Part shown: piece after piece, positions 52,174-60,556 of the stretch
Layout: the number at the start of each line of letters is the position of its first letter
Position numbering within the stretch: the stretch's first letter is position 1
Assembly (NCBI RefSeq): GCF_004360155.1
Contig: NZ_ML178722.1
Span: 1-64,000, forward strand
Direction: 5' to 3'
Length of the DNA: 64,000 nucleotides
Source of the DNA: Paraglaciecola marina
Lineage (GTDB): Bacteria; Pseudomonadota; Gammaproteobacteria; Enterobacterales; Alteromonadaceae
Notes under the pieces: model-generated
What the model saw: only the letters and a program-made list of their open reading frames with translations
Told to the model about the DNA's origin: nothing
The model's database searches: none
Program-made: the position numbers and the translations under genes

Positions 52174-52744
52174 AGATAACGAACCGTCTGAAGAAGCACT
52201 TGCAAAGCTTTACAGTAAACGTAAAGCAGCACATCTCGCACCAGTGTCTATCAAACGTAAGCTTTTAGAGAAACAAACAAGCCACAAAACAACCACAGCA
52301 ATTTTTAACCGAATAAGTTATGTGGCTGTGGCAGCAAGTACCCTACTATTAATTAGTATTATGATGTTTCGAAATGTGCAATTTAATAAACCACAATTAG
52401 CCTATCAAAGCGTTGAAATTCACACATTGAATAATGCCAAGGACTTGTCCTCAGAAGGTATTCGTAATCGCTATGCCCAGCATTATAAAGACTACCTAAA
52501 TCAACGGAAAACTTATGCCCAGCACCATCAAAAACGCGCAGTGTTGAGCGTTACTGAGAATATCTGGCAACTAAAAACCTGTGATGATGAAGTGATGCAA
52601 CTATCTGAGGAGCTTATATCGGCCTTAACCGACCTTCAGCAAATTGATATGCAGCTCAACTCAGGGGATGTCGTTGAAATTGCATTTGACCAAAGTGGTA
52701 TTATTTTAGGAATTCAAAGAAGCTATACCCCACTAAGTTGTTAA
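52166..52744 (+). CDS. putative anti-sigma or sigma-associated membrane protein
   Basis: About 192 residues from ATG 52166, overlapping the sigma gene. An N-terminal cytosolic region of about 50 residues (EEALAKLYSKRKAAHLAPVSIKRKLLEK) is followed by one membrane helix (about 52-70) and a periplasmic part. The layout is that of an anti-sigma factor, but no zinc-binding ZAS motif is present, so this rests on gene order. A Cys pair lies at the C-terminal side (LKTCDDEV; PLSC). Confidence 0.7.
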   Translation: MTKDNEPSEEALAKLYSKRKAAHLAPVSIKRKLLEKQTSHKTTTAIFNRISYVAVAASTLLLISIMMFRNVQFNKPQLAYQSVEIHTLNNAKDLSSEGIRNRYAQHYKDYLNQRKTYAQHHQKRAVLSVTENIWQLKTCDDEVMQLSEELISALTDLQQIDMQLNSGDVVEIAFDQSGIILGIQRSYTPLSC

Positions 52745-52847
52745 ATATTAATAGTAACCACTGAATTAGTTATATGATTCAATCAATTAAGTTATTTTAA
52801 GGCGAAGTTTTGATTTATCCACAGGTGTAAAAAAGGCTACAATAGAA

Positions 52848-54314
52848 ATGAACATTTCATCTACGCCTCGTACTGGAGATATCATGGACAAAAAATTAGC
52901 ATCGAAGGCTAGTGTTAGTAGTCGCAGCACTAGCCAAAAAGCCTTGCGCTTAAATCTGGACGAAAAGAAATATGGCACCATAGTAGAAATAGGTGCAGGG
53001 CAAGAAGTTGCCAGACAATTTTTCTTAGCAGGTGCTGCAGCCGGTACCATTGCAAAAACCATGTCAGCCTATGATATGAAATTTTCTGACGCCATTTATG
53101 GCGTACAAGAGAATAGACGATATGTAAGTAAAGCTCGTGTTCAAGCCATGATGGAGCAAGAGTTTGATTTAGTAATCGACAGGGTTGCCGACATCCGCTC
53201 TAAATCTTCTCGTTTCTTTGCTTATGCAGCAACGGTTGCGGCGAAAAGTTTCAATAGAAACAATGAGTGCCATGCTTGGTGTGGTGTTAGAGTGCAAATG
53301 TACCCAGGTGCTCAGCCTTCTAACATCATAGTTCATGTTAGAATGTTAGACGATAATGCAGAAGCCCAACAACAAGCTTTGGGCGTGATTGGTGTAAACT
53401 TAATTTATGCTGCCTATCACTACTTTGAAGATCCCAAAAAAATCATAGACTCTCTAACCGATGGAATGAAACCCAATAGAGTAGAAATTGACGCTATTGA
53501 TTTCGAGGGCCCTTATTTTGAAGATTCAGATAATCGCGCTCAAAATATTCATCTGATCCGCAGTTGGAAAGCACGTGCTGTAATGTTCAAACCAGATGGC
53601 ACAGTTACCGTACCGGCAGAAATGCTTTATAAGAAAAACGTCATGACTATTCGTGGTTCGTTTAGACCAGTAACCAAGCTTAATGTTGATATGATTGAGC
53701 AAGGCCAGCAATCATTTGCAAACCTACCAGGTGTGAATCCTGAAAACACTATAGCCATTGCTGAAATATCGTTAAATGATATTCACGGTAATGACGCAAA
53801 AGTGCCAGAGAAGGATATAGTTCAAAGAATACAGTTACTTAACTCTCTTGGTTATAACGTAATGATATCGGATTATACTCGGTACTTTTCACTCAGAGCT
53901 TACTTCAGGCAATTTACTAAACTACAAATTGGTATTGTTGTTGGAATGGTTAATCTCAAACAAATATTTAATGAAGATTTCTATCGTGGTGTTGAGGGTG
54001 GAATTTTGGAAGGGTTTGGTAAGTTATTTCCAGACAATACTCGTTTATTTGTTTACCCAGAAATGGACGAAGACGGTAATTTGAGTGAGTTTACCGACGT
54101 AAAAGTGCCAGAACACTTACGCTTTTTGTATCGTCATTTATTAGAGAATGGCTTTTTACATGGCATCGAATGTAGTGATTCTGAGCTATTTAATATTTAT
54201 TCAAGAGAAATTTTAAAACAAATATCTGGTGGTCAAGAAGGCTGGCAAGAGAATCTACCCGAGGGTGTTGCTGAAGAAATTATCAGAAATAAGTTCTTTG
54301 GCTATAGGGGCTAA
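52848..54314 (+). CDS. conserved 488-residue protein of unknown function
   Basis: A soluble protein with no signal peptide or membrane helix. A striking conserved-looking stretch near the start (KYGTIVEIGAGQEVARQFFL, then AGAAAGTIAKTMSAYDM) recalls a Gly-rich nucleotide or cofactor loop. It also has ECHAWCGVRVQMYPG, GVNLIYAAYHYFEDP and KNVMTIRGSFRPVTKLN. The style suggests a cytosolic enzyme. Proteins of this kind are sometimes labelled nicotinate-nucleotide adenylyltransferase, but no HxGH motif of that family is visible. An alternative start is ATG 52884 (GGAG upstream). Monocistronic, with a strong shared terminator. Confidence 0.75.
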   Translation: MNISSTPRTGDIMDKKLASKASVSSRSTSQKALRLNLDEKKYGTIVEIGAGQEVARQFFLAGAAAGTIAKTMSAYDMKFSDAIYGVQENRRYVSKARVQAMMEQEFDLVIDRVADIRSKSSRFFAYAATVAAKSFNRNNECHAWCGVRVQMYPGAQPSNIIVHVRMLDDNAEAQQQALGVIGVNLIYAAYHYFEDPKKIIDSLTDGMKPNRVEIDAIDFEGPYFEDSDNRAQNIHLIRSWKARAVMFKPDGTVTVPAEMLYKKNVMTIRGSFRPVTKLNVDMIEQGQQSFANLPGVNPENTIAIAEISLNDIHGNDAKVPEKDIVQRIQLLNSLGYNVMISDYTRYFSLRAYFRQFTKLQIGIVVGMVNLKQIFNEDFYRGVEGGILEGFGKLFPDNTRLFVYPEMDEDGNLSEFTDVKVPEHLRFLYRHLLENGFLHGIECSDSELFNIYSREILKQISGGQEGWQENLPEGVAEEIIRNKFFGYRG

Positions 54315-54342
54315 TTGCCGCTCTATAAAAAGACTATTGAAT

Positions 54343-54369
54343 AAAAAAGGAGCCTAGTGCTCCTTTTTT
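54343..54369. terminator. bidirectional intrinsic terminator
   Basis: AAAAAAGGAGC, CTAGT, GCTCCTTTTTT between convergent genes. Confidence 0.93.
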
Positions 54370-54370
54370 A

Positions 54371-54889
54371 TTATTCTAAATACTTGGTAAGTGCTTGCTT
54401 ACATGATTCAAAAGCTAACTCATCTAAGTTAAGCGTTTTCGGGTCTACCCAATAATAGTTACTTACCTCACTTTGCTGTAATACCAACCTTGGCTCCGAG
54501 TTTAGTATCAATTCAAAGAAGCAGTCTACCGTATGGTAAACCACGTTTTTATATAAATACTGGTTAGGAAATGAATATAAATAAGACATCTCAGAATCTG
54601 CTACAGATAGCTGTAATTCCTCAAATAACTCACGACATAGAGCTTGTTCATTAGACTCCCCATAATCAACAAAGCCACCGGGAATATCCAACTTACCTTT
54701 AGCAGGGTCTAACGCTCGCTCCAATAAGAGTATTTTATTGTTAAAGACAATAAAAGCCCCTGAGGCAGCAGCCACATTGTGAAAATACGTAAAGTCACAA
54801 TGGCTACAACGGTAGGACTTTTCGCCATCCTTAGCTAGGCTAGCGCTACCACATTTCACACAATATAATGATTCAGTCACATTATTCAT
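54371..54889 (-). CDS. NUDIX hydrolase with zinc ribbon
   Basis: A 172-residue NUDIX protein. An N-terminal zinc ribbon (Cys10, Cys13, Cys28, Cys31) precedes the NUDIX box GGFVDYGESNEQALCRELFEEL (shown in two parts: GGFVDYGES and RELFEEL), with intact catalytic Glu residues. Such ribbon-bearing members act on NADH or other nucleoside diphosphates. It lies 5 bp after the metalloprotease gene and is probably cotranscribed with it. Confidence 0.88.
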   Translation of the reverse strand: MNNVTESLYCVKCGSASLAKDGEKSYRCSHCDFTYFHNVAAASGAFIVFNNKILLLERALDPAKGKLDIPGGFVDYGESNEQALCRELFEELQLSVADSEMSYLYSFPNQYLYKNVVYHTVDCFFELILNSEPRLVLQQSEVSNYYWVDPKTLNLDELAFESCKQALTKYLE

Positions 54890-54894
54890 AATCT

Positions 54895-57315
54895 TTAAAT
54901 AGGAGAGCCTGGGGGTAGAGGTTTAGCACTAAACTGTGATTTCCACTCCCCTAAATGCCAGTAATGCTCGAGTTGTCTGGCCATTACTGCATTGTCTGGG
55001 TTACGGTTATGATTTTTAAGCCATTTATGTAAGCCTGTTAATTCTGCCTCTATAGCGCCTCTTACCTCTGGCGCTAAATTATCTTGAGATAAGGCTTTTA
55101 CAGTTTGATCAAGTACCAAGTAATTAATGCGTTTACTGAGTTGTACATGTTCCTCATTCGTTCCATTTTTTATGGTTTGTTTAAAGATAACTGTAAACAA
55201 CTGCTTTATATCTGGTGTACCTTTTGCAAATTCATTTTGTGCTGCAACTCGATTTAAACGTTCAGCTTTTAGCAACAGAGCCAGACTATATGCGGCTGAA
55301 GATTCAGCGGCTGTAATAGGATCAAAGGTTAATCCGGTGCGGCCCTTAAAGCTTTCTCTGTTAGCCCTGTCACCGTATGCTTTAGGTGTAATAAGTTGGC
55401 TGATATGTTCGGGAATACTCAAAAAATCAGTGCTTAAAGTAGTTAACATCGCCTTAATGGCCTCTTTTTGAGTATTAGACTCAACCACTTGAACCCCTTT
55501 TGCTTCAGTGTAATCCCCTTTAGTTTCGTATTCGTAATAGATACCACCAATAAGTTTTGCTACCGCGTCAACCTGATAACGATGTAGCAAATATATAGGC
55601 GCTAGAGTTTCTTCTAGTGAAGATAAGGTACTCCCTGATTCAAGGGTTCTTAAGCCAAAGTTATCAAGAGCAATTTCTCTAACCTTGGTTAACTTATAAA
55701 GCTCATCAATAGATGAACTTCCCCCATCCCACAAATGTCCATCAGCACTGGCTGCATGGGAGGGCCGAGCATCTGGATCAGACTGATATTTAAAGCCTTT
55801 ATCACGGGCACCAGCGACTAAAGCTTTAAGACCTTGCCGCTCATCAGTCTGGTTAGCAAATTGTTGGTAACCATAAGCAATAACGTACTTATCCCATTCA
55901 CCTATGTTTACATCATAAGCATCTTCTAAATCCACTTTTCCTTTTTTAATAGTCACATAGGGGTGCGGATAATCCATCACAGACGCGCGGCCATATTCAC
56001 TTGCGGCAAAGTTGTGGGCTATTCCTAAAGTGTGACCAACCTCATGGGCTGATAACTGACGAATACGGGCTAGTGCCATGGCTTTTTGTTTACTGGTATC
56101 AGCATCAATATCTGATTTTCCGTCTTCACTAAAGGGGCTAGTTAACCCAATGGCGATTAAGTAATCTTGCCTTACTCGCAATGAACCTAAAGTAACATGA
56201 CCTTTGATGATTTCACCTGTACGGGGGTCAATTACAGATGAGCCATAAGACCAGCCTCTAGTAGCTCTATGCACCCACTGAATGACGTTATAGCGCACAT
56301 CCATGGGGTCAGCTCCCTCTGGTAGGACTTTCACTTGAAAAGCATTTTTGTAACCTATTGCGGCAAAAGCTTGATCCCACCAAAGCGCCCCATCTTTTAA
56401 GGCACTCATCACAGGCTCTGGAATACCTGGGTCAAGATAATAAACAATAGGCTCAATAGGCACACTTACATCAGCACTTGGATTTTGTTTAGATAATCTG
56501 TGCCTAGGAATGAACTTCTGGGACATACTCTTTTCAATTGGCACTGAGTAATCTTGGTACTCCATTGACCAAAACCCGGAAAAAGGCACAAACCTGCGGG
56601 CTTGATATTGGTCATCTGGCAATTCAATTAAAGAGTGGTGTAAATGCACTGAAATACTTAAAGGAGCTGGTGTAACTTGTCGAACATACTCACCAGGTTT
56701 ACTGCCACCAAAAGTAACAAGGGCCTCTAACTCAGTATTCTTAGGAAAGGCTTTACTCTTTTTTAAATAAACTCCACTACGGCTAACATCCGGCTTATAG
56801 CTACCTTGCTTTCTAGCTGACAAACGTTGAGATATTTGATGAATATCAGATAACAAAAACGCCGTGTAATCAATCAATACCGTGTCGTTAGATGATGCAA
56901 CTACTTTAAAACCTGCAATTACTGAATCTGCAAAGGCTTCATCTATACTAGCCTTCTCAGCCTTATTAGTTGAGCTCGCTCGATACTCGGTGTTCAACTG
57001 TTTTAAGAACACTTTATTGCCGTAGCGTTCAAATTTAACTAGCCGAGTCTCACCCAACTGGCCACGATCTAGCCCTATATCGTTGGAGCCTATTCCTTGA
57101 GGCAAACTACTTTGAAATAAGAAGTCTTTGTCAAGCTTGTCTACTTCTAGATAAATTTTGTCGGTTTTATCATCATAATAAAAATCAAAATAACCGGCTT
57201 GATGCTGCATTTCACCGGTAAAGTCGGCTATATCTTCAAATCCGTGTGCTGCTAATGAGTACAAAGACACTGACAATAAAAGTAAACAAATAGACACAAT
57301 ACGCATATTAATCAT
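54895..57315 (-). CDS. secreted zinc-dependent metalloprotease (DUF5117 type)
   Basis: An 806-residue exported protein. It has a signal peptide (about 1-25, VSICLLLLSVSLYSLAAHG), a DUF5117-like N-terminal beta domain (GYFDFYYDDKTDKIYLEV) and a zincin catalytic region with HEVGHTLGIAHNF (about 425-437), the HExxHxxGxxH zinc motif, followed by VMDYPHPYV, a Met-turn-like segment. The start may be Met1 or Met4. Family members are large periplasmic or secreted proteases of marine bacteria and Bacteroidetes. Substrate unknown. Confidence 0.88.
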   Translation of the reverse strand: MINMRIVSICLLLLSVSLYSLAAHGFEDIADFTGEMQHQAGYFDFYYDDKTDKIYLEVDKLDKDFLFQSSLPQGIGSNDIGLDRGQLGETRLVKFERYGNKVFLKQLNTEYRASSTNKAEKASIDEAFADSVIAGFKVVASSNDTVLIDYTAFLLSDIHQISQRLSARKQGSYKPDVSRSGVYLKKSKAFPKNTELEALVTFGGSKPGEYVRQVTPAPLSISVHLHHSLIELPDDQYQARRFVPFSGFWSMEYQDYSVPIEKSMSQKFIPRHRLSKQNPSADVSVPIEPIVYYLDPGIPEPVMSALKDGALWWDQAFAAIGYKNAFQVKVLPEGADPMDVRYNVIQWVHRATRGWSYGSSVIDPRTGEIIKGHVTLGSLRVRQDYLIAIGLTSPFSEDGKSDIDADTSKQKAMALARIRQLSAHEVGHTLGIAHNFAASEYGRASVMDYPHPYVTIKKGKVDLEDAYDVNIGEWDKYVIAYGYQQFANQTDERQGLKALVAGARDKGFKYQSDPDARPSHAASADGHLWDGGSSSIDELYKLTKVREIALDNFGLRTLESGSTLSSLEETLAPIYLLHRYQVDAVAKLIGGIYYEYETKGDYTEAKGVQVVESNTQKEAIKAMLTTLSTDFLSIPEHISQLITPKAYGDRANRESFKGRTGLTFDPITAAESSAAYSLALLLKAERLNRVAAQNEFAKGTPDIKQLFTVIFKQTIKNGTNEEHVQLSKRINYLVLDQTVKALSQDNLAPEVRGAIEAELTGLHKWLKNHNRNPDNAVMARQLEHYWHLGEWKSQFSAKPLPPGSPI

Positions 57316-57490
57316 CTCTTAAAATAACCAAAAGCCATTAACTTAATAATGGCAAATTCACATAAAAAAGTAAGGGGAATATTAAAGATCCATTGATACA
57401 TTTAAAATTGTACATATCAATGGATGTAAGAACTTAAAACTCTGTTTAATCTTGGTCGTACAGCAGAAACCTGAAACCCAAAATTGAACG

Positions 57491-60400
57491 TTATTCTATG
57501 ATTTCAATTTCTCGAATAAATGGATACTCAACCGGTAAGTTAGCGCCAAAGTCTCGCACCCATATTCTTAATGAATACTTACCAGGAGGCTGCATAATGC
57601 CGTTACCAGACTCGCCATTCCAGTCATAAGAGACTTCTTGAGCCCCTGCTACACCATCAATACCCCCGCCTAATTGGGTTCGTACTAATTCATTAATAGT
57701 CGTAAATCCTGACTCATCAAATATATAGATGGTAACAACAGCACTTTCGGTAATGTAAAATGAAATATTACCAGGCGTACCATCCGTTAAATAAACCGGA
57801 GTAATAGTTAGATTTTCAACCACAACCGGGGTTAAATCTATAACGATATCAGTACTTGCTTCATCCGTTTGTCCTTTGTCATTAACGATAGAGGCAGTAA
57901 TAGTATATATTTCTTCAGGCATTGGCTCTCCATTTTCCTGAAGGCCATCCCATTCTAAATAACCAGAAGGACCAGTACCCGAAGCACTTGTTAATACGGT
58001 TCCTTCTTGATCTTTAACTTCCATATTCCAATCTAATGTTTGATTAAACGTAGCATTAATAATGGCAGTATCGGTTCGACCATCAAAATTGGGTGAAAAT
58101 GCCTCCCTGTCAGAAATTAAAGATTCTATTCTAGGATCTCGGTCGGCAGAATCTGCATCATTGATTAATATGCTTCCAAAGCGACTTACCGCGTTTACAC
58201 CGTCCCCATTTTCAGCAGATATAGAATAAGTATAGGTATCTGGCTCAACTATATTACCCTCGGTATCAGAGCCATCCCATATTAGGTTCACACTGTTTGC
58301 AATAGCACTCGAATTTTGAAGCACTTTACCTACATCATTTGTTATAAGTACCTGCCAATACATTAAATCAGATAAAGCAGCACTAATAACAATAGGTGCT
58401 TCCGAGTTAGGGTCGTAAAAATCAGGGATATCAGATAGATCACTAATGACTGGAAGATCAATTGCGCCATAGGACATTAAAATATCAAATGAGTCAAAGC
58501 GGTTGTCATCCCAAGCTACGGCAACATTATTGTTACTATCAACATCCATACTCACCACTAATGAACCATTGTCACTAGGTGAGATAACCAGCGATTCAGA
58601 AAAAGTTAAACCGCCATCATCTGAAAAGCTAAATTCTGTTTCATAATTCCCCGTAGTCGTATCAGACCAAGATATAAAAATATCCCCCGTTGGTCCTACC
58701 TTTAAAGAGCCATAGATAGACGTACCACTATTATCAGAAATGTTCACTTTTTCATTAAATGTGGCACCACCATCATTTGATGCTAAAAAGAATAACTCAG
58801 GGTTTCCGCCAGCCTCTAACTCTTCATCCCATGATATGTAGACATTTTCCCCAAACACCTCTATATCAGCACGTTGCATGGAAAACTCAGAGGTATTCAA
58901 AGTACTAATTGATCCAAAACTCTCAGCAAGATCATTAGATTGGGTAAATTGAAGCTTATCTTTTTCAGTCCAAACTAATTTAACATCGCCACTACCATTG
59001 GCGAACAATGACGGCTCTACAATCACAGATATAGGAAAAGTTACTTGTTCATCGAGTGGAGAAAATGTATTACCACCATCCAATGAGCGAATAACTGACA
59101 CTTCACTATTAGAAGACCAAGCAACAAAGATATTACCTTCTTCATCAATGGCAATAGTCGGCTCTACACTTGATTCTTCGGAATTAGAAATATTCTTTTC
59201 TGGGTTGATCTCAGTTGGGTCATTAGAAGGCACAATTTCAAATGTTTCTAACTCTTCATTGAAGGTTAAGGATAAGTGATAAATATCCGAGAAATTTGAC
59301 TTAGTATCTTGCCATATAACATGTACATCACCATCTGGCGCTATTGCTATCTGTGGCCTTTGTGCAAGACCAATAATATTTGACTCGGTATTCGATAGCT
59401 TAACAGGCTCACTGGCTTCAAGGCCTTGCACCTTCACTGCACTATAATAAACCTCCAAGGCACCTTCAATACCAGTGTTGTCATCCCAAACCACATGTAT
59501 ATAACCTCGTTCATCAAATGCAATACTTGGTCTAAAGGTTAATCCAGGGTTGTCTGAAAGGTTTAAGGGTTCAAAAAAACCAAACTTATTAGCACCTTCC
59601 CCCACATCACAAAGGTCCCCTATACCGTTTTCATTTTCATCTGCTTGATCAACATTTGGAATAATGGTGCAATTATCTTGATTATCGGCTATTGAATCGC
59701 CATCTTGGTCACAGGCGTCACCTACATTGTCATTATTAGAATCTAATTGATCTTCATTGGCGACAAGAGGGCAATTATCGACACTAAAACCAATACCATC
59801 ATCATCTAAGTCGCAGGCGTCACCGATACCATCTTGGTTACTATCGATCTGATCTGCATTTGGAATTAATGGGCAGTTATCAATATCAATACTGATGCCG
59901 TCATCATCAAAATCACAGGCATCACCTACGCCATCGCCATTACTATCAAGTTGATCTGCATTGGTTAAAAGTGGGCAGTTATCTTCGGTACTTGAGATAC
60001 CATCATTATCAGTATCACATACATCCCCAACGCCATCACCGTTAGTGTCGAGTTGATCTGTATTAGCAATAGCCGGGCAATTATCTGAATCGATACTGAT
60101 GCCATCGCTATCGGCATCACAGGCGTCTCCTACCCCATCCCCATTGCTATCAAGTTGGTCCTCGTTTTCAAGTAATGGGCAGTTATCCAATAAACTCTCA
60201 ATGCCGTCATTATCTGTATCACAGGCATCTCCTAAGCCATCACTATTTGAGTCTAATTGGTCACTATTAACAACTAGAGGGCAGTTATCAAACTCGTCGT
60301 CTACAAGATCATTATCATTATCTAGATCACATTGATTAATAATACCATCACTGTCCATGTCACCAGCATTGGGATTGACTGTGGCTGAGCACCTATTTTC

Positions 60401-60556
60401 TTCAGTATCTAGGTAAGAATTTCCTTCTCCACAGGCAAATAAAAGAAAAGTGAGGAATACCAGAGCAAATAAAGATTTTAAAGAATTAACAAGGTAAAGC
60501 TTTAACCTCAAATAAAATCTAATGTTAGGTAAATCAATAAAACTTAGCGTTCCCAT
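57491..60556 (-). CDS. large lipoprotein with thrombospondin type 3 repeats, propeller-like and FlgD-like domains
   Basis: A 1021-residue surface or periplasmic lipoprotein. The N-terminus is long for a signal (Cys at about 42, lipobox LLFACG). Residues about 70-320 hold seven calcium-binding thrombospondin type 3 repeats (DNCPLLENEDQLDSNGDG-type, 34 residues each). Residues about 330-740 hold repeated sialidase/propeller-like blades (VHVVWDD, DVHVIWQD, IFVAWSS, IFISWSD). The C-terminal 300 residues have FlgD-like Ig domains (TYTYSISAENGDG; GNISFYITESAVVTIYIFDES). It overlaps the glycosyltransferase gene by 13 bp. Adhesion or matrix role is inferred. Confidence 0.85.
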   Translation of the reverse strand: MGTLSFIDLPNIRFYLRLKLYLVNSLKSLFALVFLTFLLFACGEGNSYLDTEENRCSATVNPNAGDMDSDGIINQCDLDNDNDLVDDEFDNCPLVVNSDQLDSNSDGLGDACDTDNDGIESLLDNCPLLENEDQLDSNGDGVGDACDADSDGISIDSDNCPAIANTDQLDTNGDGVGDVCDTDNDGISSTEDNCPLLTNADQLDSNGDGVGDACDFDDDGISIDIDNCPLIPNADQIDSNQDGIGDACDLDDDGIGFSVDNCPLVANEDQLDSNNDNVGDACDQDGDSIADNQDNCTIIPNVDQADENENGIGDLCDVGEGANKFGFFEPLNLSDNPGLTFRPSIAFDERGYIHVVWDDNTGIEGALEVYYSAVKVQGLEASEPVKLSNTESNIIGLAQRPQIAIAPDGDVHVIWQDTKSNFSDIYHLSLTFNEELETFEIVPSNDPTEINPEKNISNSEESSVEPTIAIDEEGNIFVAWSSNSEVSVIRSLDGGNTFSPLDEQVTFPISVIVEPSLFANGSGDVKLVWTEKDKLQFTQSNDLAESFGSISTLNTSEFSMQRADIEVFGENVYISWDEELEAGGNPELFFLASNDGGATFNEKVNISDNSGTSIYGSLKVGPTGDIFISWSDTTTGNYETEFSFSDDGGLTFSESLVISPSDNGSLVVSMDVDSNNNVAVAWDDNRFDSFDILMSYGAIDLPVISDLSDIPDFYDPNSEAPIVISAALSDLMYWQVLITNDVGKVLQNSSAIANSVNLIWDGSDTEGNIVEPDTYTYSISAENGDGVNAVSRFGSILINDADSADRDPRIESLISDREAFSPNFDGRTDTAIINATFNQTLDWNMEVKDQEGTVLTSASGTGPSGYLEWDGLQENGEPMPEEIYTITASIVNDKGQTDEASTDIVIDLTPVVVENLTITPVYLTDGTPGNISFYITESAVVTIYIFDESGFTTINELVRTQLGGGIDGVAGAQEVSYDWNGESGNGIMQPPGKYSLRIWVRDFGANLPVEYPFIREIEIIE
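59600..60340 (-). repeat. 102-bp coding tandem repeats (thrombospondin type 3)
   Basis: Seven diverged copies of a 34-codon unit, each with DNCP...DQ.DSN.DG.GDACD. Nucleotide similarity among copies could allow recombination to change repeat number. Confidence 0.85.

Noticed and set aside
52848-54314. Nicotinate-nucleotide adenylyltransferase assignment
   Set aside because: No HxGH nucleotidyltransferase motif is visible, so the name was not adopted.
59998-60340. Tandem repeats as a CRISPR array
   Set aside because: Units are 102 bp, in frame, and encode thrombospondin type 3 repeats with no unique spacers.
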